A stretch of DNA of 64,000 bases, taken from assembly GCF_016545825.1 (NCBI RefSeq), contig NC_052618.1, positions 35,906,196 to 35,970,195 of the forward strand. Direction: 5' to 3'. The notes below the pieces were generated by a model that saw nothing but the letters and a program-made list of their open reading frames with translations, made no database searches and was not told the origin of the DNA. Positions 1 to 12,289 of this stretch are shown here, one piece after another. The stretch is from Eucalyptus grandis. Its lineage: Eukaryota > Streptophyta > Magnoliopsida > Myrtales > Myrtaceae. Positions within the stretch are counted from its first letter, which is position 1. The number at the start of each line of letters is the position of its first letter. The position numbers and the translations under genes were made by a program.

Positions 1-1430
1 TCAACAACCACCACTACACCTTGCTCGACCAACAGAGCCATCTTACACTTCGAGATATGCAAGACCCTAATACAACATGCAATGACTGGTAGCTTCAATC
101 TAGTACTCATCTAGCTCAATCCAACACAAAACAGCAATATCACATTTAATCCTCCACAGATCGGCATTCAATCTTCATCTCAATCATCCAAAAACCCAAC
201 ATGCAGTTTCCATTTCAGTGTTTTCTCAAATCTACTAGCACTTCACCAGATAATCACAGCATGCATAACATAGATTAATGAACTTCTACTTGCCTCACTC
301 CTAAGCTCGATCGACAAACCGAACAGAGAGCTCGTGGGTCTTCGAATGCGGCTCAACGGTGGCAAAGATGGGCGGCGTCGACGGCGACAGCACCGTGCTC
401 AACGGAAGGACGATCTCCTCCTTCCTCACACCGTGCCCTCTCTCACGCGTCCACTTCTCGCGCCTACGGCCCTCTCGATCGCTCGCTTTCTCTTTCCTCA
501 AAAATGTGCTCGGTTCACTCTCTCTCTCCCTTGACTAATCCGTCCCTTTTCACCTCAATTAAATTCACTAATTAGCCATTTGCATGTTGATTTTTCGGTG
601 GCTGCAGCTACATTGGACAAGTGCAGGAGGCGTGCCTCGGCTGTGGCTCCTTGGCCTTCGCTGGGTTCCTCACACGAAGCAACGTGGCCTCCTCTGGCCT
701 TGCTTCAGTCAACACTTCTTAAATTAGTTGACCCAATGATGTCCGAATTGGGGAGAGATGAGGCGGCTTGGACGTGGATGGCATCCTCCTCTCTACGTGG
801 GCATGCATGTTCTTCATGCATGGCCGAATTTCATTTCTTTCGGCCCTCTAAAATCAATTGATTAAAAATAATCCAAATTCCTCTCTTATTCTACATACAC
901 TTAAGTGGTCTAATTGAGTCAAGTTATCAAAAGAAATATGTACATAAATCGGCGGGATCTAACATCGGTGTCGATGACAAAGTCCGATAATAAATTCATA
1001 ATCCACGATGTGTCGTCATTTTTCTGAAGTTGGAAAAATTTTACTAATGAGATTGGTGTCACCAATGATAGTATGTAAGGATGATATTATATCTTGTTTA
1101 ACAATCGAACCATTACAATACGTAGTGCATTGGCCCAATGATGAAAATAAAACATCCGTTGTGGTATCGATAATATAGTTCGACGATGCTTCCGTTACTT
1201 AATCATGGACCATCGCATATCTAAGGGTCGGCACAAAATTTTCGGATGCCACACTGATACTCTACACTTGACATTATTAATTTCATTACTCAACAGAGTT
1301 ATCCTAGTAAAAACAAAAGTACTAACAAAAGTACTCTTTGTCTATTCGCTTATACTTTTGGCCCCAATTAGCATAAATGTGTCTAGCACACATTTTATGC
1401 TTAGCTAAAGGCAACAAGTTCACCATGGCT
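1..1430. other. Unassigned sequence, no supported gene
   Basis: I recognise no gene here. A basic open frame of 66 codons on the minus strand (301..501) and an overlapping plus-strand frame (334..534) lie in a GC-richer patch at about 300-540. They could be the first exon of a gene running off the left edge, but no domain or splice evidence supports that. The remainder, about 860-1430, is AT-rich with only short, unrelated frames. Confidence 0.4.
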
Positions 1431-1544
1431 TGAAGAAGGCCCTAAAAAAGATTATTTCAATGTCAACAAGATACTACAAGAGTGATCATTTACAAGGCAT
1501 AACACTGAAAAAAAAACAAAAAAAAGGAAAATAACGAACTCACC

Positions 1545-3276
1545 TTTTGCTTGTCACTAATTATAACCCAGCCTCATCCGTATGTGCCTATCATATCGAG
1601 GTCATACATCAAACTTGTCAAAAACCGAGTTCAAGTGTCTCCACTTTCAACTCTCACAACTACCCATGTAATTGGAAACATTTGGTCGTTTGCATCTCTT
1701 CCAACAGCATACAATATCTCCCCTTTACAAATTCCCTTTAAAAAGTAGCCATCTAACCCCACAACTTTTCTACATCTATCAAGAAATCATTTCTTACCTG
1801 CAGCAAAAAATATGTACATTATCTCAAATAATGCTTTACAATGCATGTCAGGCCTTTCAACCTTCAATGTAACAGTACTCCCAGAATTTGTCTCTCTTAG
1901 CTCCGCCACATAATCCCATAACTTTGAATATTCCTTCCTATAATTTCCCATTAAAACTTTAAAGGCAAGTAGCTTCGATTTTTTACACTGATCTATAGTT
2001 ACATTTAAGCCCAAGAACTTGTGATTCGCCAACCAAGAACTTGTGACCCTCTTATTAGTGAAACTAATGCTACAAGTATGCTCTTCATGGTAAGTCTTCA
2101 TGTGGAATGATCCAGTTCTAACATCAAAAGATGCAGAAATCTTCCAAGGACAATTTATATCGACACATTTTTCCCTAACAAATTTATTTTCATTCTTGAC
2201 AAATTTTATCTCTCTACGCTCAACCACTAAATGCTTTTTGACGGCACCTTTGAATCGTCTACCATCATCAAACATCATAGATGTAGTAAACACGAGCACT
2301 ATACAATTAGGATCGTACCTTGGATACCTACTTCTCCTTCTTGTAATTCACCATCTTCTAGCTCCACATCATATTCCAAACTTTCATCTCCATCTGTTTC
2401 GTAATAGTTTGTTTGGTAATTGGCTTCGGCAATAACTATGTCAGATTGTTGGGGATTAGATGATTCTCTGATAGATTGTTTAGATGGTGTAAACTCTGTG
2501 AGAGGTTCCCTTATAATAAGCCTATGTGGCCATTTTGTGGAATTTCTTGAGTTTTTTCCTTCCTTCTACAAGGTCTTTGTTATCCCTATTGTCATTATCA
2601 GTCGAGAATAGTTCATCGACTAAGTCTGTGTCTTCATTTTCCGAATTGACTTCGACCATAGATTCATCACCCTCTAAATTAGCATAATCACCCTCATCTA
2701 CTAAGTAATCATAATCTAAATCACGTCCTTGCTGAGCAAATGCCTCATCACTTAAACCAACACCCTTACTAATGCCCTCGCCCTGACAAATGCCCTTACC
2801 AACACCCTCGACATTGCCCTCACCCTGACAAACACCCTCATCAGCACCTTCGCCATTGCCCTCACCATGACCAGCACCTTTACCTACCGTATTGTCAAAA
2901 GATTCTCCATACACCTCAATCAATCCATGTCGCAAATGATAGAAAACTAGATCGACAATAGTGTTATCATTACATATATGTCTCAACCCATCTTCTAGAG
3001 ATCTCTCAAGAAGCTTAAAATATAGTTTTCAAATTTACAATTTACCACATTCTCAATTTCTCTTATGAACCTTTCATGGCTCATAGAATCAATATTTAAG
3101 TGTACTAAATCCATCTTTCCCCCAATATATTCAAGTATTGGGCGGCGAACAAATTTCCCACCGTGATAAAAGCAAACCAATGCAAACTTATTGCTCATCT
3201 TGACCCTACACAAAATGAAAACATATATTATAAGCATATGGAGACTCATAAAGGAGTGACAACATAATAGGTCCAA
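1545..3276 (-). pseudogene. Decayed Mutator-like (MULE) transposase
   Basis: Read on the minus strand, the parts of a plant MULE transposase appear in the expected order. The N-terminal PB1-like segment is at about 3276..2995 and continues in another frame to 2900 (motif DLVFYHLRHGLIEVYGE). An acidic Gly-Glu linker follows at 2890..2640. The zinc-binding DNA-binding domain is at 2299..1850 (NCPWKISAS and MKTYHEEHTC, the usual C..C..H..C pattern). The start of the MULE catalytic domain is at about 1780..1545 (LDGYFLKG, then AVGRDANDQMFPITWVVV). Stops and frame changes between these blocks, and the absence of the rest of the catalytic core and SWIM finger to the left, show the gene is dead. A GTGAGT-like donor directly after SDKQK (near 1545) suggests the parent gene had an intron here. 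I identified no terminal inverted repeats. Confidence 0.8.
2757..2885 (-). repeat. Minisatellite coding Gly-Glu repeats in MULE linker
   Basis: The plus strand shows variations of CCCTCACCCTGACAAAC and CCCTTACCAACA in tandem. On the coding (minus) strand these read as degenerate GEG-x-x-GxGxCQ units. They form the low-complexity acidic linker between the PB1-like and zinc-binding parts of the MULE transposase. Confidence 0.7.
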
Positions 3277-4830
3277 TTACTTCAAGGCTTTTTGGCCATG
3301 AAAAAAAAGCCAAATAAAGCAATGCGACCGTGTCTTAGAAACTAATGTTTTCAATTTAATCGGTGTTTGTGGTCAAATATTACATTGGCCATGTTTGAGT
3401 AACCTTAGTCTAATTTGGCTAGTGTAGTCCCAAAAACGTGAGGCTCATGTAATATTCGTCTATATTTAAAGCATAGTTGATTTCAAAGTACTAGATTTAT
3501 GATAGTGGACTTCCAATGGCAAATCATGATTCTTCTTTTAAGCTGTTGCTATTCAAAACCACCCTCCATATTGGTGTTTTGACCAAAGAATAAAAAGAAT
3601 AATACCAATAAAGGGGCAGGTTCTCTTCGATTGTCTAAGAGGTTAATAAAAGTGATTATGTTTCCATTTACATGATGTCCATCAAATTGAATGACTAGTC
3701 CATCCATATAAGGTTTTCAATATTTTCATCTCAGCCGAGTGTCATATTAATTTCAAACTGATACAAGGAGCCTCATTGAAAATTGAAGTTCAACATGAGA
3801 ATCAACAAATTGATGATGGAAGATGACAAAAGACTGCAATTGACTCCAAATATATACAATCTAGGAATTGGGTGGGCCATATAAGTAGTAATACTAAAAA
3901 TTCAAACACACATTTATACAGATTGCATTTGAAATTTTATCACATGTTGTGCTTTGACTTGGCCTTTATAATCAATACGTTGTTCTCTGAAGTTTTGGTC
4001 TCCCCTACCATTAACGTAAAGGATAATACTAAGTGAAAACGTAAGAGAAAAGGGAAATTAGAATGCTTATCAGACCTAAAAACAGAATGGCACCGTTTTC
4101 ACTTCCCTTCTCTTACGTTTTCCCTTTACTCTTAATGTTTCAAACACCACTTGTTCTATGAAATTTCTGAGTGAAATTAGAATGCATATTCTCCAATGGA
4201 AATAAGTTCAATAGCCATTTACATCAATGTTTTGCTTCTCAAAATATAATGGTCATATTGCTGTGTCTTTTTTTGCCTTCATATTCTATCAAGCTCATGT
4301 GAAGACAACAAAAACCTAAAAATTTATTGGACGTTAGACCAACAACACGGCTACAAGGCATGTTGAGTGTCTGGATAGCATCACAACAACATCGTGGGAT
4401 GTATTGACAAAATTTGAGGGTTGGGACCACAACCACAAAAACATACCTTTATGTCCACTGAGTGTTGACAACACGAGCAAATTAGGACCACACACTTTGT
4501 TGTGTTCGTTGAAGTCGAATCTGGTTGCAACCTGAATCGAGTCAATCAGTGGCGACTTGAATTTGGTCAATCGGGTCTTCGCAATTTCAAAGGCCAAATC
4601 GTAGGGTTTGGGCAAATGAAGGGGTTAGGCTAGATTAGGGAGTCGATTCGATCAAAGAACAACTTGGCTTGAGCAAACTCCTTGGATTTGAGCTCAAATT
4701 GAATCGATTTGGGCAGATGGGATTTGGGGTTCTTCCTCCATCGCTCAAGATGTTCACTTGATTTGGGGCAAGTGAAAACGAAAGAGAAGTAATGGCGCCA
4801 TTCTGTTTTGAAGGTTCTAGGTCTTTTCTA
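3277..4830. other. Unassigned AT-rich sequence with inverted repeats
   Basis: No gene is recognised. An imperfect inverted pair is visible at about 4031..4056 (AGTGAAAACGTAAGAGAAAA) and 4099..4130 (its approximate reverse complement). A related inverted copy of the 4080..4130 sequence, including AAAACAGAATGGC, recurs at about 4765..4812. The stretch 4080-4812 may therefore be a small inverted-repeat element, but I could not define target-site duplications. Confidence 0.35.
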
Positions 4831-4832
4831 TT

Positions 4833-4861
4833 ATACATACATACATACATACAAACATACA

Positions 4862-4890
<29 letters not shown>
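4833..4890. repeat. (ACAT)n microsatellite
   Basis: About fourteen copies of the tetranucleotide ACAT run in a row, with one interruption (ACAAACAT). A short open frame through it encodes only a MYVC-type repeat and is an artefact. Confidence 0.95.
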
Positions 4891-4894
<4 letters not shown>

Positions 4895-4904
4895 GCCGTT
4901 TTGT

Positions 4905-5116
4905 TTTCAAACATCGATGTCAGCGCCGGTCCGGCCATGTAGGACGGCCGACGCTAACTTTGTATCCACATAGGCATTTTTCGAGCTAAATTTGTTGGAA
5001 TGACTAAATTGACACCAAATAAAAAGGTTTAGAACTAAATCAGCACCAAAAAGAGATTTAGGACTAAATCGGCACAAAAACAAAAGGTTTATGACTTTTT
5101 TCGACACTTTTCCCGA
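4905..5116. repeat. Orphan arm of an inverted-repeat element
   Basis: The sequence runs through repeated phrases of the type GGACTAAATCGGCAC and AAAAGGTTTATGAC and ends in CGACACTTTTCCCG. The same style of terminus occurs at 19700..19808 (GGTTTATAACATTTT, then ACAATTTTCCCG). It therefore looks like one arm of a dispersed non-autonomous DNA element. The opposite arm is not visible nearby. Confidence 0.5.
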
Positions 5117-5120
5117 GAAA

Positions 5121-5585
5121 GTAGAGAGGTGATTTGAGCATGATTTATAACAAGGAAGGTTCATAGAGTGGACATCTAAGGAACTTTAAGTTTGCTAAAG
5201 TGAAGTGAAGAGTTCGATGGATCGACAAATAAGAAATAGAGCATCTTGATAGGCCTCAAGTGACTTCAACAGCTTTATTTGCTCTTTTTCTTCCTCTCTT
5301 CACCTTCTCTCTTAGTTGTTTGCAATCCATTACACTTTTGATAAGAAGAGAATGGGGCTATATGGCCTCGAATCACATGAAATTGGGAATTAAAGAACGT
5401 AGACAGGTGATTTGAGCATGACTCTATATAACAAGGAAGGTGGATAGAGCGAGCATCTAAGGAACTTCAAATTTGCAAAATGAATTGATGAGTTTATTAA
5501 TCGATAAATAAGAAATAGAGCATCTTGATAGGCCTCAAGCGACTTCAACAACTTTATTTGCTTTTTTTCTTCCTCTCTTTCTTCC
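5121..5585. repeat. Segmental direct duplication (two ~187-bp copies)
   Basis: The block beginning GTAGAGAGGTGATTTGAGCA at 5121 is repeated from 5399 (GTAGACAGGTGATTTGAGCA), an offset of 278 bp. Both copies continue through AACAAGGAAGGT, CATCTAAGGAACTT, then AAGAAATAGAGCATCTTGAT and the CTTTATTTGCT tail, with scattered mismatches and a small indel. The copies end near 5306 and 5585. No gene is recognised in either. Confidence 0.8.
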
Positions 5586-6636
5586 TCACGAACCATCATC
5601 TTCATCCTCTAGCTCCTCCTAAATAATACTGACGGTGGTCGATAAAATTGCGATTTCCGAGGATGCGCTGCCGACCCATTCAACGTAATGCACATGTAGA
5701 AGAGAATAAACAAATCCCTTGACAACAAACAGCATGGGATAGAAAAACAGGATAACAAATTCACAACCAAAACACGCTTTTATAAACAAACAAGGTTTAT
5801 ATGCAAAACTAGTCTGTCTACCAAAAGATTGGCCCTCAAAAAGGAAACTGTCCTGCAATCCAATAGTCAAACACGTTCCTTCGAACTCCACAGGCTCCAG
5901 GGGCGCCGAGTCCTCCACAGCATCATTAAGAGGGTCAACTGCACCTTTGCCTTGAGCAGCGTCGACTACCACACTGGGGATCTCAAAACCTTGGAGGAGA
6001 CCAACTTTCTATCCATTGAGCCCGCGGCGAAACCACGCCCTAAATCGATGAGGTACCCTTTGAGGTAGGCCCTCATCAACCCAGATGGTGGTCACTACGA
6101 GCTCATAGACCCAGTGGCCTCCGGGAATAAAGAAGTTAGTAATCAGCTCAAAAACCCTCCGAGGCTGACCATAACATACTGAGGGGCTGCCATCTTAAGG
6201 ACCTGAAAAAATTGAGCCCACGACGAGGTGAGACAATGTTTCAGCAAGTTCACCCCCTAAACTCTAACTAGGAAGGAAATACACCTAAAGTCTATGCACA
6301 CAAAACAGATGACTTACCTCACCTCAATTCTCTCATACATGTTAGTAAAATTCACATACTCAATCACTCAATCAATTCAATCAATCAATTAATCCATCCA
6401 TCAATCCATCAATCACAAGGGTCCTGATTATAAGGCCAAATTGTTATGACACGTCTCATACCGTGCCATACAATTTTGTCCCATAATCCGGTGCTTCAAT
6501 TTCAATCAAATACACGTTCCAACTTGATTACTGCCCGCATAGGCACAATATACTGACACACATCAATCTTCTAGCGTAGCCAAGCTTCATCTCACTCCTT
6601 TGAACACGGCAACATCCACCGACACACATTGGAGAC

Positions 6637-9600
6637 TGTGACATCCTGAAATTCCAGTTCTGTTTTCAATTGAATGAATCGGGTTTTTCATCGACGCACC
6701 TATAGTTCTATTCTCTGAGCTAATCACTCACGAGATAACTAATCTATATAAGGAAGCTGTTAAGGGATTTTAATGCAATAGATTTGAGAATTCGATCGGA
6801 AATCGACTACTCGACCGTGCTAGCTTGCAAGGATCATTACGGCACAGTTAAAAATCAATAAGAGACCGTAGATAAGTCGACTCGACTGAGCCGTGTGACT
6901 AAGTGTGAGTGATTCCACCTAAATGCAAAATTCTCGTTAATTGGCACTAGACCGATTTTTCTATCGTTTTGGTACCCTATGTCCGCATTAAAACTTTGAC
7001 ATTTTCACGACAACCGAGAATCGCCAATGTGTCAAAGATATACAATATGGCTTGAAAATAATCGACCACGGATCAATTGCACTAAAATTTTTTGAAAGCT
7101 ACCCATTAGGCTAGGTAATGCTAAAATCGCACCAAGTTGAAATTAACCGCAAATTTGAACCCAATTTCAGAAATTGAAAGTTCTACCATGTCACAATTCA
7201 TTTTAGGAATGTCGACTCATCCTTCAAAGATTTTTCTATAAAATCGAGATTTTTGGCGAATATTCAATATAAGGTCGTTTTTTACCGGAAAAATTAGAGA
7301 ACTATTTTTTATCGCATTTGGGATGCAAGCTGGTTCTATTGGCAAGGAAAAATGTTAATTTGGTCGAGGGCACTTTGGTGAAATTTATGGGGACCAAATT
7401 GAATCAAATTAAAGAGGAATTTGGCGCAATTTGGGAGAATTTGTCTCAAAATTCGTAAGCCATGGCCTCCACCACTTTTGGACCACTTCATTGGCTTGCT
7501 AGAGAAGATTGTTGGCTGCTATTTGGATGAGAATAGGGCAGACATGGTGGGGGGCCATGTAATGATCAAATACAGGATATTTTCGCCCTTGGGACCCTCC
7601 ATTTATGCAATTGGCTTCATCTTCTTTAACCATACTTGCTTTCTCCATTTCCAGCTCATTTAAAGCTCCAAAGTTGCAGAGGAAACCATCAGCCTTCCCC
7701 CTTGCCGTCGCAAGTTGCCACCACGCTCGCCGTCGTGCCGCCGGCGAGCTCCGCACGCCAACTCGCTCGTCCTGCTCCAATCGCAACCCTAGCTCGCTGT
7801 CCCACGAGCCTAGCTCATGTTCAAGCCTCCTCCGCCATCACCCTACTCATCATCGTCCCTGTATAACCGCCGAAAACCTCCGCCTGCCCGCCTAGCCACC
7901 CGCCTGGCCTGTTTTGGCCTCAACCTTTGCTCATAGCAGCTCCATCCAGTAGCAAGCAGAACCGAGCAACCCAACTCAACCATGAGCTTCAAGGCCCATT
8001 TCGGACCTCTTTCGGGCCCCGCTTGGCTTCGCCACCAAAAGAAATTTGTCGTCCATCTCCGTGAACTCATCGAATTGCAAAATTGATGAGTTTACACACT
8101 AAACTCTGCTTATGTAGTTAATGATGTTTAAGGGTTGATTAGTTTAGGCTAATTATGGTTTAGGTGGTTAGTTAGAACGGATTACCGATTTAAATATTCC
8201 TTTATGAATGTTAGGTAGTTAGAACGGTTTAATTAGAGACTAGATAGATCGTATTATTTATCTAGATTGGCTTAGAAATTCTCTAGGCCCGTCTTAGTGT
8301 TTAATTAGGCATTTCTGACCTAAGTTTCTATTTTTGGCGTTTAATTTTATCTATTTAATTAATTTTGGTAATTATTTAATTATTTATTATTTTCCGGAAA
8401 TTATACCGGAATAGCCGATGACCGGAATTCATGCTGATTGCAATGGTGTGCTTAGTTTATTTAATTGAGTGCTAATTTATGCAAATGAGTGAAATTGGTG
8501 ATTTTTGTTATTTATTCCAAAATTGTGGAATTTCAGTATTTTAATTAGAAAATATCGGGTGTCAGTTTTTAGCGCTGAAAATATTTTTTTGCACTATGTG
8601 AATAGTGAGATTTCTAAAAAAAAAAATAAAAAATAAAAAGATAGTGCATGTCAACTTGTGAGAGCATTTATCGTCAGCTTATAAGAGCCCTTTTGCACGT
8701 TAGTTTGTGAAAGCACTTATCGTCAGCTTGTGAGAGACCTTTTGCACGTCAGCTTGTGAGAGCAATATACTGTATCAGCCTATGTACTTGAATATGTCAG
8801 CTTGTGAGAGTAGTATACAATATCAGCCTATGTACTTTGATACGTCAACTTGTGAGAGCAATATACCTTATCAGCTTATGTGAGCTATGATCGTTTAATA
8901 GGTTATGGGAGCATGATCTATTTATCAACTTGTGCGAGCTACTATCTATCTATATCAACTTGTGAGGGCTATGATAACCTATTTCAGCTAGTATGAGCAG
9001 TGGTCGTATCGAATTGATAGATAGTATGGTCCAGATCGAGTGTGTCAAATTGGGTGGATTGACTAAGCCGATCGATGATTCGGTTTGAATTGATTGGTTG
9101 AGTATTTGAATTATACTAACTTGCAGAAAGGAACTAAGGCAAGGTAAGTCTTCTGTCTTGCGTGTGCATAGAAGCCTTTAGGCATATTTGCTTCCTAGTC
9201 GGAGTTTAGGGGATGAACTTGCTGAGACATTGTCTCACCCCGTTGTGGGCTCAATCTTTTCAAGTCCTTAGATAGCTGCTCCTCCTGAGCGTTTTGGCTA
9301 GCTCAAGTGGATCACCGAACAAGTCACCCAAATTCCTCTTCACAGGGGGCAAGGAGCCTAGGTCTATGAGCTTGTGAGGACCATTGTTTGGGTTGATGTG
9401 GGTCTACCTTAGAGGGTACCCAATCAATTTAGAGCGTGGTACTATTAAGAGCGAAATTGACCAAGGGAAGGCCCCTACATGAGTCTAAGGTCCATATGTC
9501 GGTGTTAGAGATTGCTTTTGGCGAGGGTACAACTGACCCTCTTGGTTGTGCAGTGGTGGACCCAAGCCCCTAGGAGACCTAGAGTTTTCAGCTGGAGATT

Positions 9601-9860
9601 CGAACACCTAGTGGGCTTGTAGACCTTTGCTTTTGTAAACTTTTGTATATAGACTAGTATTGTAAATAAACTAGTCAATTGTGTGGTTTGGTTGTGCATT
9701 TGTGGTCCTGCTATTCTATCCCGCATTGGTTGTTGACAAAGGTTATATTTCTATGCTTCCGCATGCGCATTAAAATCAATGGGCGGCGACGCGTCCTGGG
9801 ACGTCAAATTTAAATCGATCACCGAGGGATGGGAATGTGCTCGAGGATCGAGGCGTGACA
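6637..9860 (+). mobile_element. Solo LTR of same gypsy family, nested in opposite orientation
   Basis: It starts TGTGACATCCTG and ends GAGGCGTGACA, the two termini expected of this LTR family, and runs plus-wise through about 3.2 kb with no gag-pol sequence. The host LTR stops at 6636 and resumes at 9861, as shown by colinearity with 42640..42700 of the related copy (ATCAGTCCAAAATC and ACGACCAGC-type blocks). The flanking 5-mers are GAGAC on the left and AGGAC on the right. They agree at only three of five positions, so the target-site duplication is decayed or shifted. GC-rich open frames inside (for example 7499..7895) are LTR sequence, not genes. Confidence 0.8.
8643..9000 (+). repeat. Minisatellite inside the solo LTR
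   Basis: At least ten diverged copies of a core close to GTCAGCTTGTGAGAGC occur at irregular 30-60 bp spacing. They are interleaved with TATCAGCCTATGTACTTG-type phrases. The array is not present at the matching place in the other two LTR copies of this family in the window. Confidence 0.8.
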
Positions 9861-12191
9861 AGGACAGTATTCCCAAATGAGCATCAATCCAAAATCTACT
9901 GCGACCAGCTTCTGCTGTCTAAGGGCATCCCATATAGGGGCAACGTCCTATCGACGCACATTAGGGACAAGTTCACTTAGCCATCACAAGATCAATCAAT
10001 CCCGGCCAAAGACATTGTGTTTTACACTCAAATATCTCAATTAAAATAATGACTTGGCCCGTTTTCTTTTTTTTTTTTTTTTTTTTTTGGTAAAAGTAAG
10101 ATAAACTTGGCTTGTTTTCTTCGTATTAAAAACACCCGATAAAAATAATCGTGCATGGGTACAAGATCAATTTGAGTCAAAAATGCGATATCTTTCTTTT
10201 TAAAAATTCCATTATTTAATATAACACATAAAAAAAAAAATTGGCGTTAAATACTGACGCATAGTATTTTCTGATTAAATACCAAAATTTTCAATTTTTG
10301 AAATAATAACTCAAAATCACAATCACCACCCAATTTATACAAATTAGCATTCAATTACATAAACTAAGCACATCATTGCAATCAGCACGAAATTCCGGTC
10401 ACCGGCTATCCCGATATAATTTCCAAAAAATATTAAATAATTAAATAAATAGCAAAATTAATTATATAATGCAAATTAAATCCAATAAATACTAACTTAT
10501 GCCAAAAATGCTAATCTAACCACTTAAACGGCTTAGAAAATTATTGCACCTATCTAGATAAATAGTACAATCTAATTAGCCCATAATTAATCTATTCTAA
10601 CCATCTAACATGCATAATTAGGCGATGAAATCACTAATCTAAACTAACTAACCACATAATCCCTAATTAGCCTAAACTAATTATCCACTAAGCATCATTA
10701 ACTCTATAAGTAGAGTTTAACAAGTAAACTCACCGGTTTAGCAGGATCGATGAGTCCACGATGATAGAGACGCAAAAGCGAGCGATAAACAAGCTTGCGG
10801 CAACACCAACTAAGGTCCAGATGGGCCTTAAAATGGGCCTAGAAGATCTCAGCCCACAATTGAGGTTTGGCTTCTGTTTTGGGTCGAGAGAGTTGGGCTG
10901 AGCAGCTGAAACGGCACAGGACGGGAGGCGGTAGCTGCAGAGACTCTAGGCAAGCAACGACGGAGGCTCCGGTGGCTGGACGGGTGGTCAGGCAAGCTTG
11001 GCGACCTGCGACGGTGGCTCGAGGACGTCGAGACAATGGTTGGGCTCGCGAGGACGTGCGAACAAGCGAGACGCGAGCAGGGGGCAGACGAGCGGCGCTA
11101 GCGAGCTCGAGCGGCAGCGATGGTGCTCGGACGATGGCTGGGGGCTATCAACGGCAAGGGGGAGGTGTATTGGCTAGTCTCTAGTTCTTTTGAGCTTTCA
11201 AAACCAACACAAATGGATAAAGGAGCTGCAGAAGGAAGAAAAGGTGGTTGCTGTAAGAGAGGGCCACACAAATATCCAAAACATTTGAGTTTGGTGCCCC
11301 GACCAACCTTGGCTGTCCTCCTCAGCCAATTTGCAACCCCTAGGCTTCCTTAGCAAGCTATCCAAGAGGTTCAAATGTTGCTGCCCCTTGGTCCTACGAA
11401 TTTTGGACCATTTCCTTCCAATTCCATCTAATTCCACTTCAAGACTTCTCCAATTGAGCTCAATTTGGTCCCCATAAAATCAACCAAGGTGCCCTTCGTC
11501 CATCTCATGATTTTTTCCTCATCAATTCAACCAACCTGATGGCAAAAAATGCGACAAAAAACGGCCCTCTAATTTTCCCGGTCCAAAATAACCCAACTTT
11601 GAATTTTCGTCGAAATCTCGGGTTTGCAGAAAAATCTTCATAGATGAGTTGACATTCCTAAAATGAATCGTGGCATGACAGAATTTTCATTTTCTGAAAT
11701 CGAGTTTAAATCCGTGATTAATTTCAACCAAGCGCGATTTTAGTATGTCCTAGTTTGTTGGATACCTTTTAGGAATTTTTAGTGCAATTGATTTGTGGTC
11801 GATTATTTTCAAGCCACATTGTGCATCTTCGACACATTGGCGACTCTCGGTTGTCGTGAAAATCTTGTGGTTTCAAATACGGGCATAGAGTACAATTTAG
11901 TGCCATTTGACAGAAATTTTGCAATTAGGTGGAAATCACATACTTATGTGGAATTGACCTATCTCTAGTTTCTAATCGATTTTGATGGTACCGTAATGAC
12001 CTCTGCAAATTAGCATGGTCGAGCAGTCGATTTCTAGTCGAGAAGTCTATTACGTTAAAATCTCTTAACGGCTTCACTATATAGACTGGTTATCTCGTCA
12101 ATGATCAGCTTAGAGAAAAGAACTATAGGCTCGTCGATGAAAAGCCCAACTTATTCGATCAAAAACAGAACCTGAAAATCAGGATATCACA

Positions 12192-12206
12192 ACCCTTCCC
12201 TTCTTA
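12192..12206 (-). other. Polypurine tract of gypsy element
   Basis: Read on the minus strand, the 15 bases next to the LTR boundary are AAGAAGGGAAGGGT, a purine-only run immediately followed by TGTGATATCC of the LTR. This is the expected plus-strand priming site of an LTR retrotransposon and confirms the minus orientation. Confidence 0.75.
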
Positions 12207-12289
12207 TAAAAATTCCGTCCTCAAAATTTAAACCATTACAAATCTTTAAACAAAATGATGGGCGTACAGTCATCTCTTCACTTTCCTAG

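Larger units (their letters stand above)
5628..12191 (-). repeat. 3' LTR of gypsy element, split by a nested solo LTR
   Basis: The right end reads GGATATCACA (the reverse complement of an LTR start, TGTGATATCC) and directly abuts the polypurine tract. The sequences 5628..6636 and 9861..12191 are colinear with the solo LTR at 41649..45818. For example, both share GATAGAAAAACAGGATAAC-type, ATACCGTGCCATACAATTTT-type and CCGGTCCAAAATAACCC-type blocks in the same order. Removing the nested 6637..9860 insert gives an LTR of about 3.3 kb. Confidence 0.85.

Noticed and set aside
4635..4989. ORFs through the ACAT repeat
   Set aside because: The frames are kept open by the microsatellite itself, and the flanking codons show no domain.
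7499..7895. Several overlapping 75-96 codon ORFs
   Set aside because: They are overlapping frames in the GC-rich section of the nested solo LTR and share no conserved reading frame with the other LTR copies.
10839..11184. 105-codon plus-strand ORF and its antisense frame
   Set aside because: It is the same GC-rich LTR section as in the other copies, so I treat it as repeat sequence.
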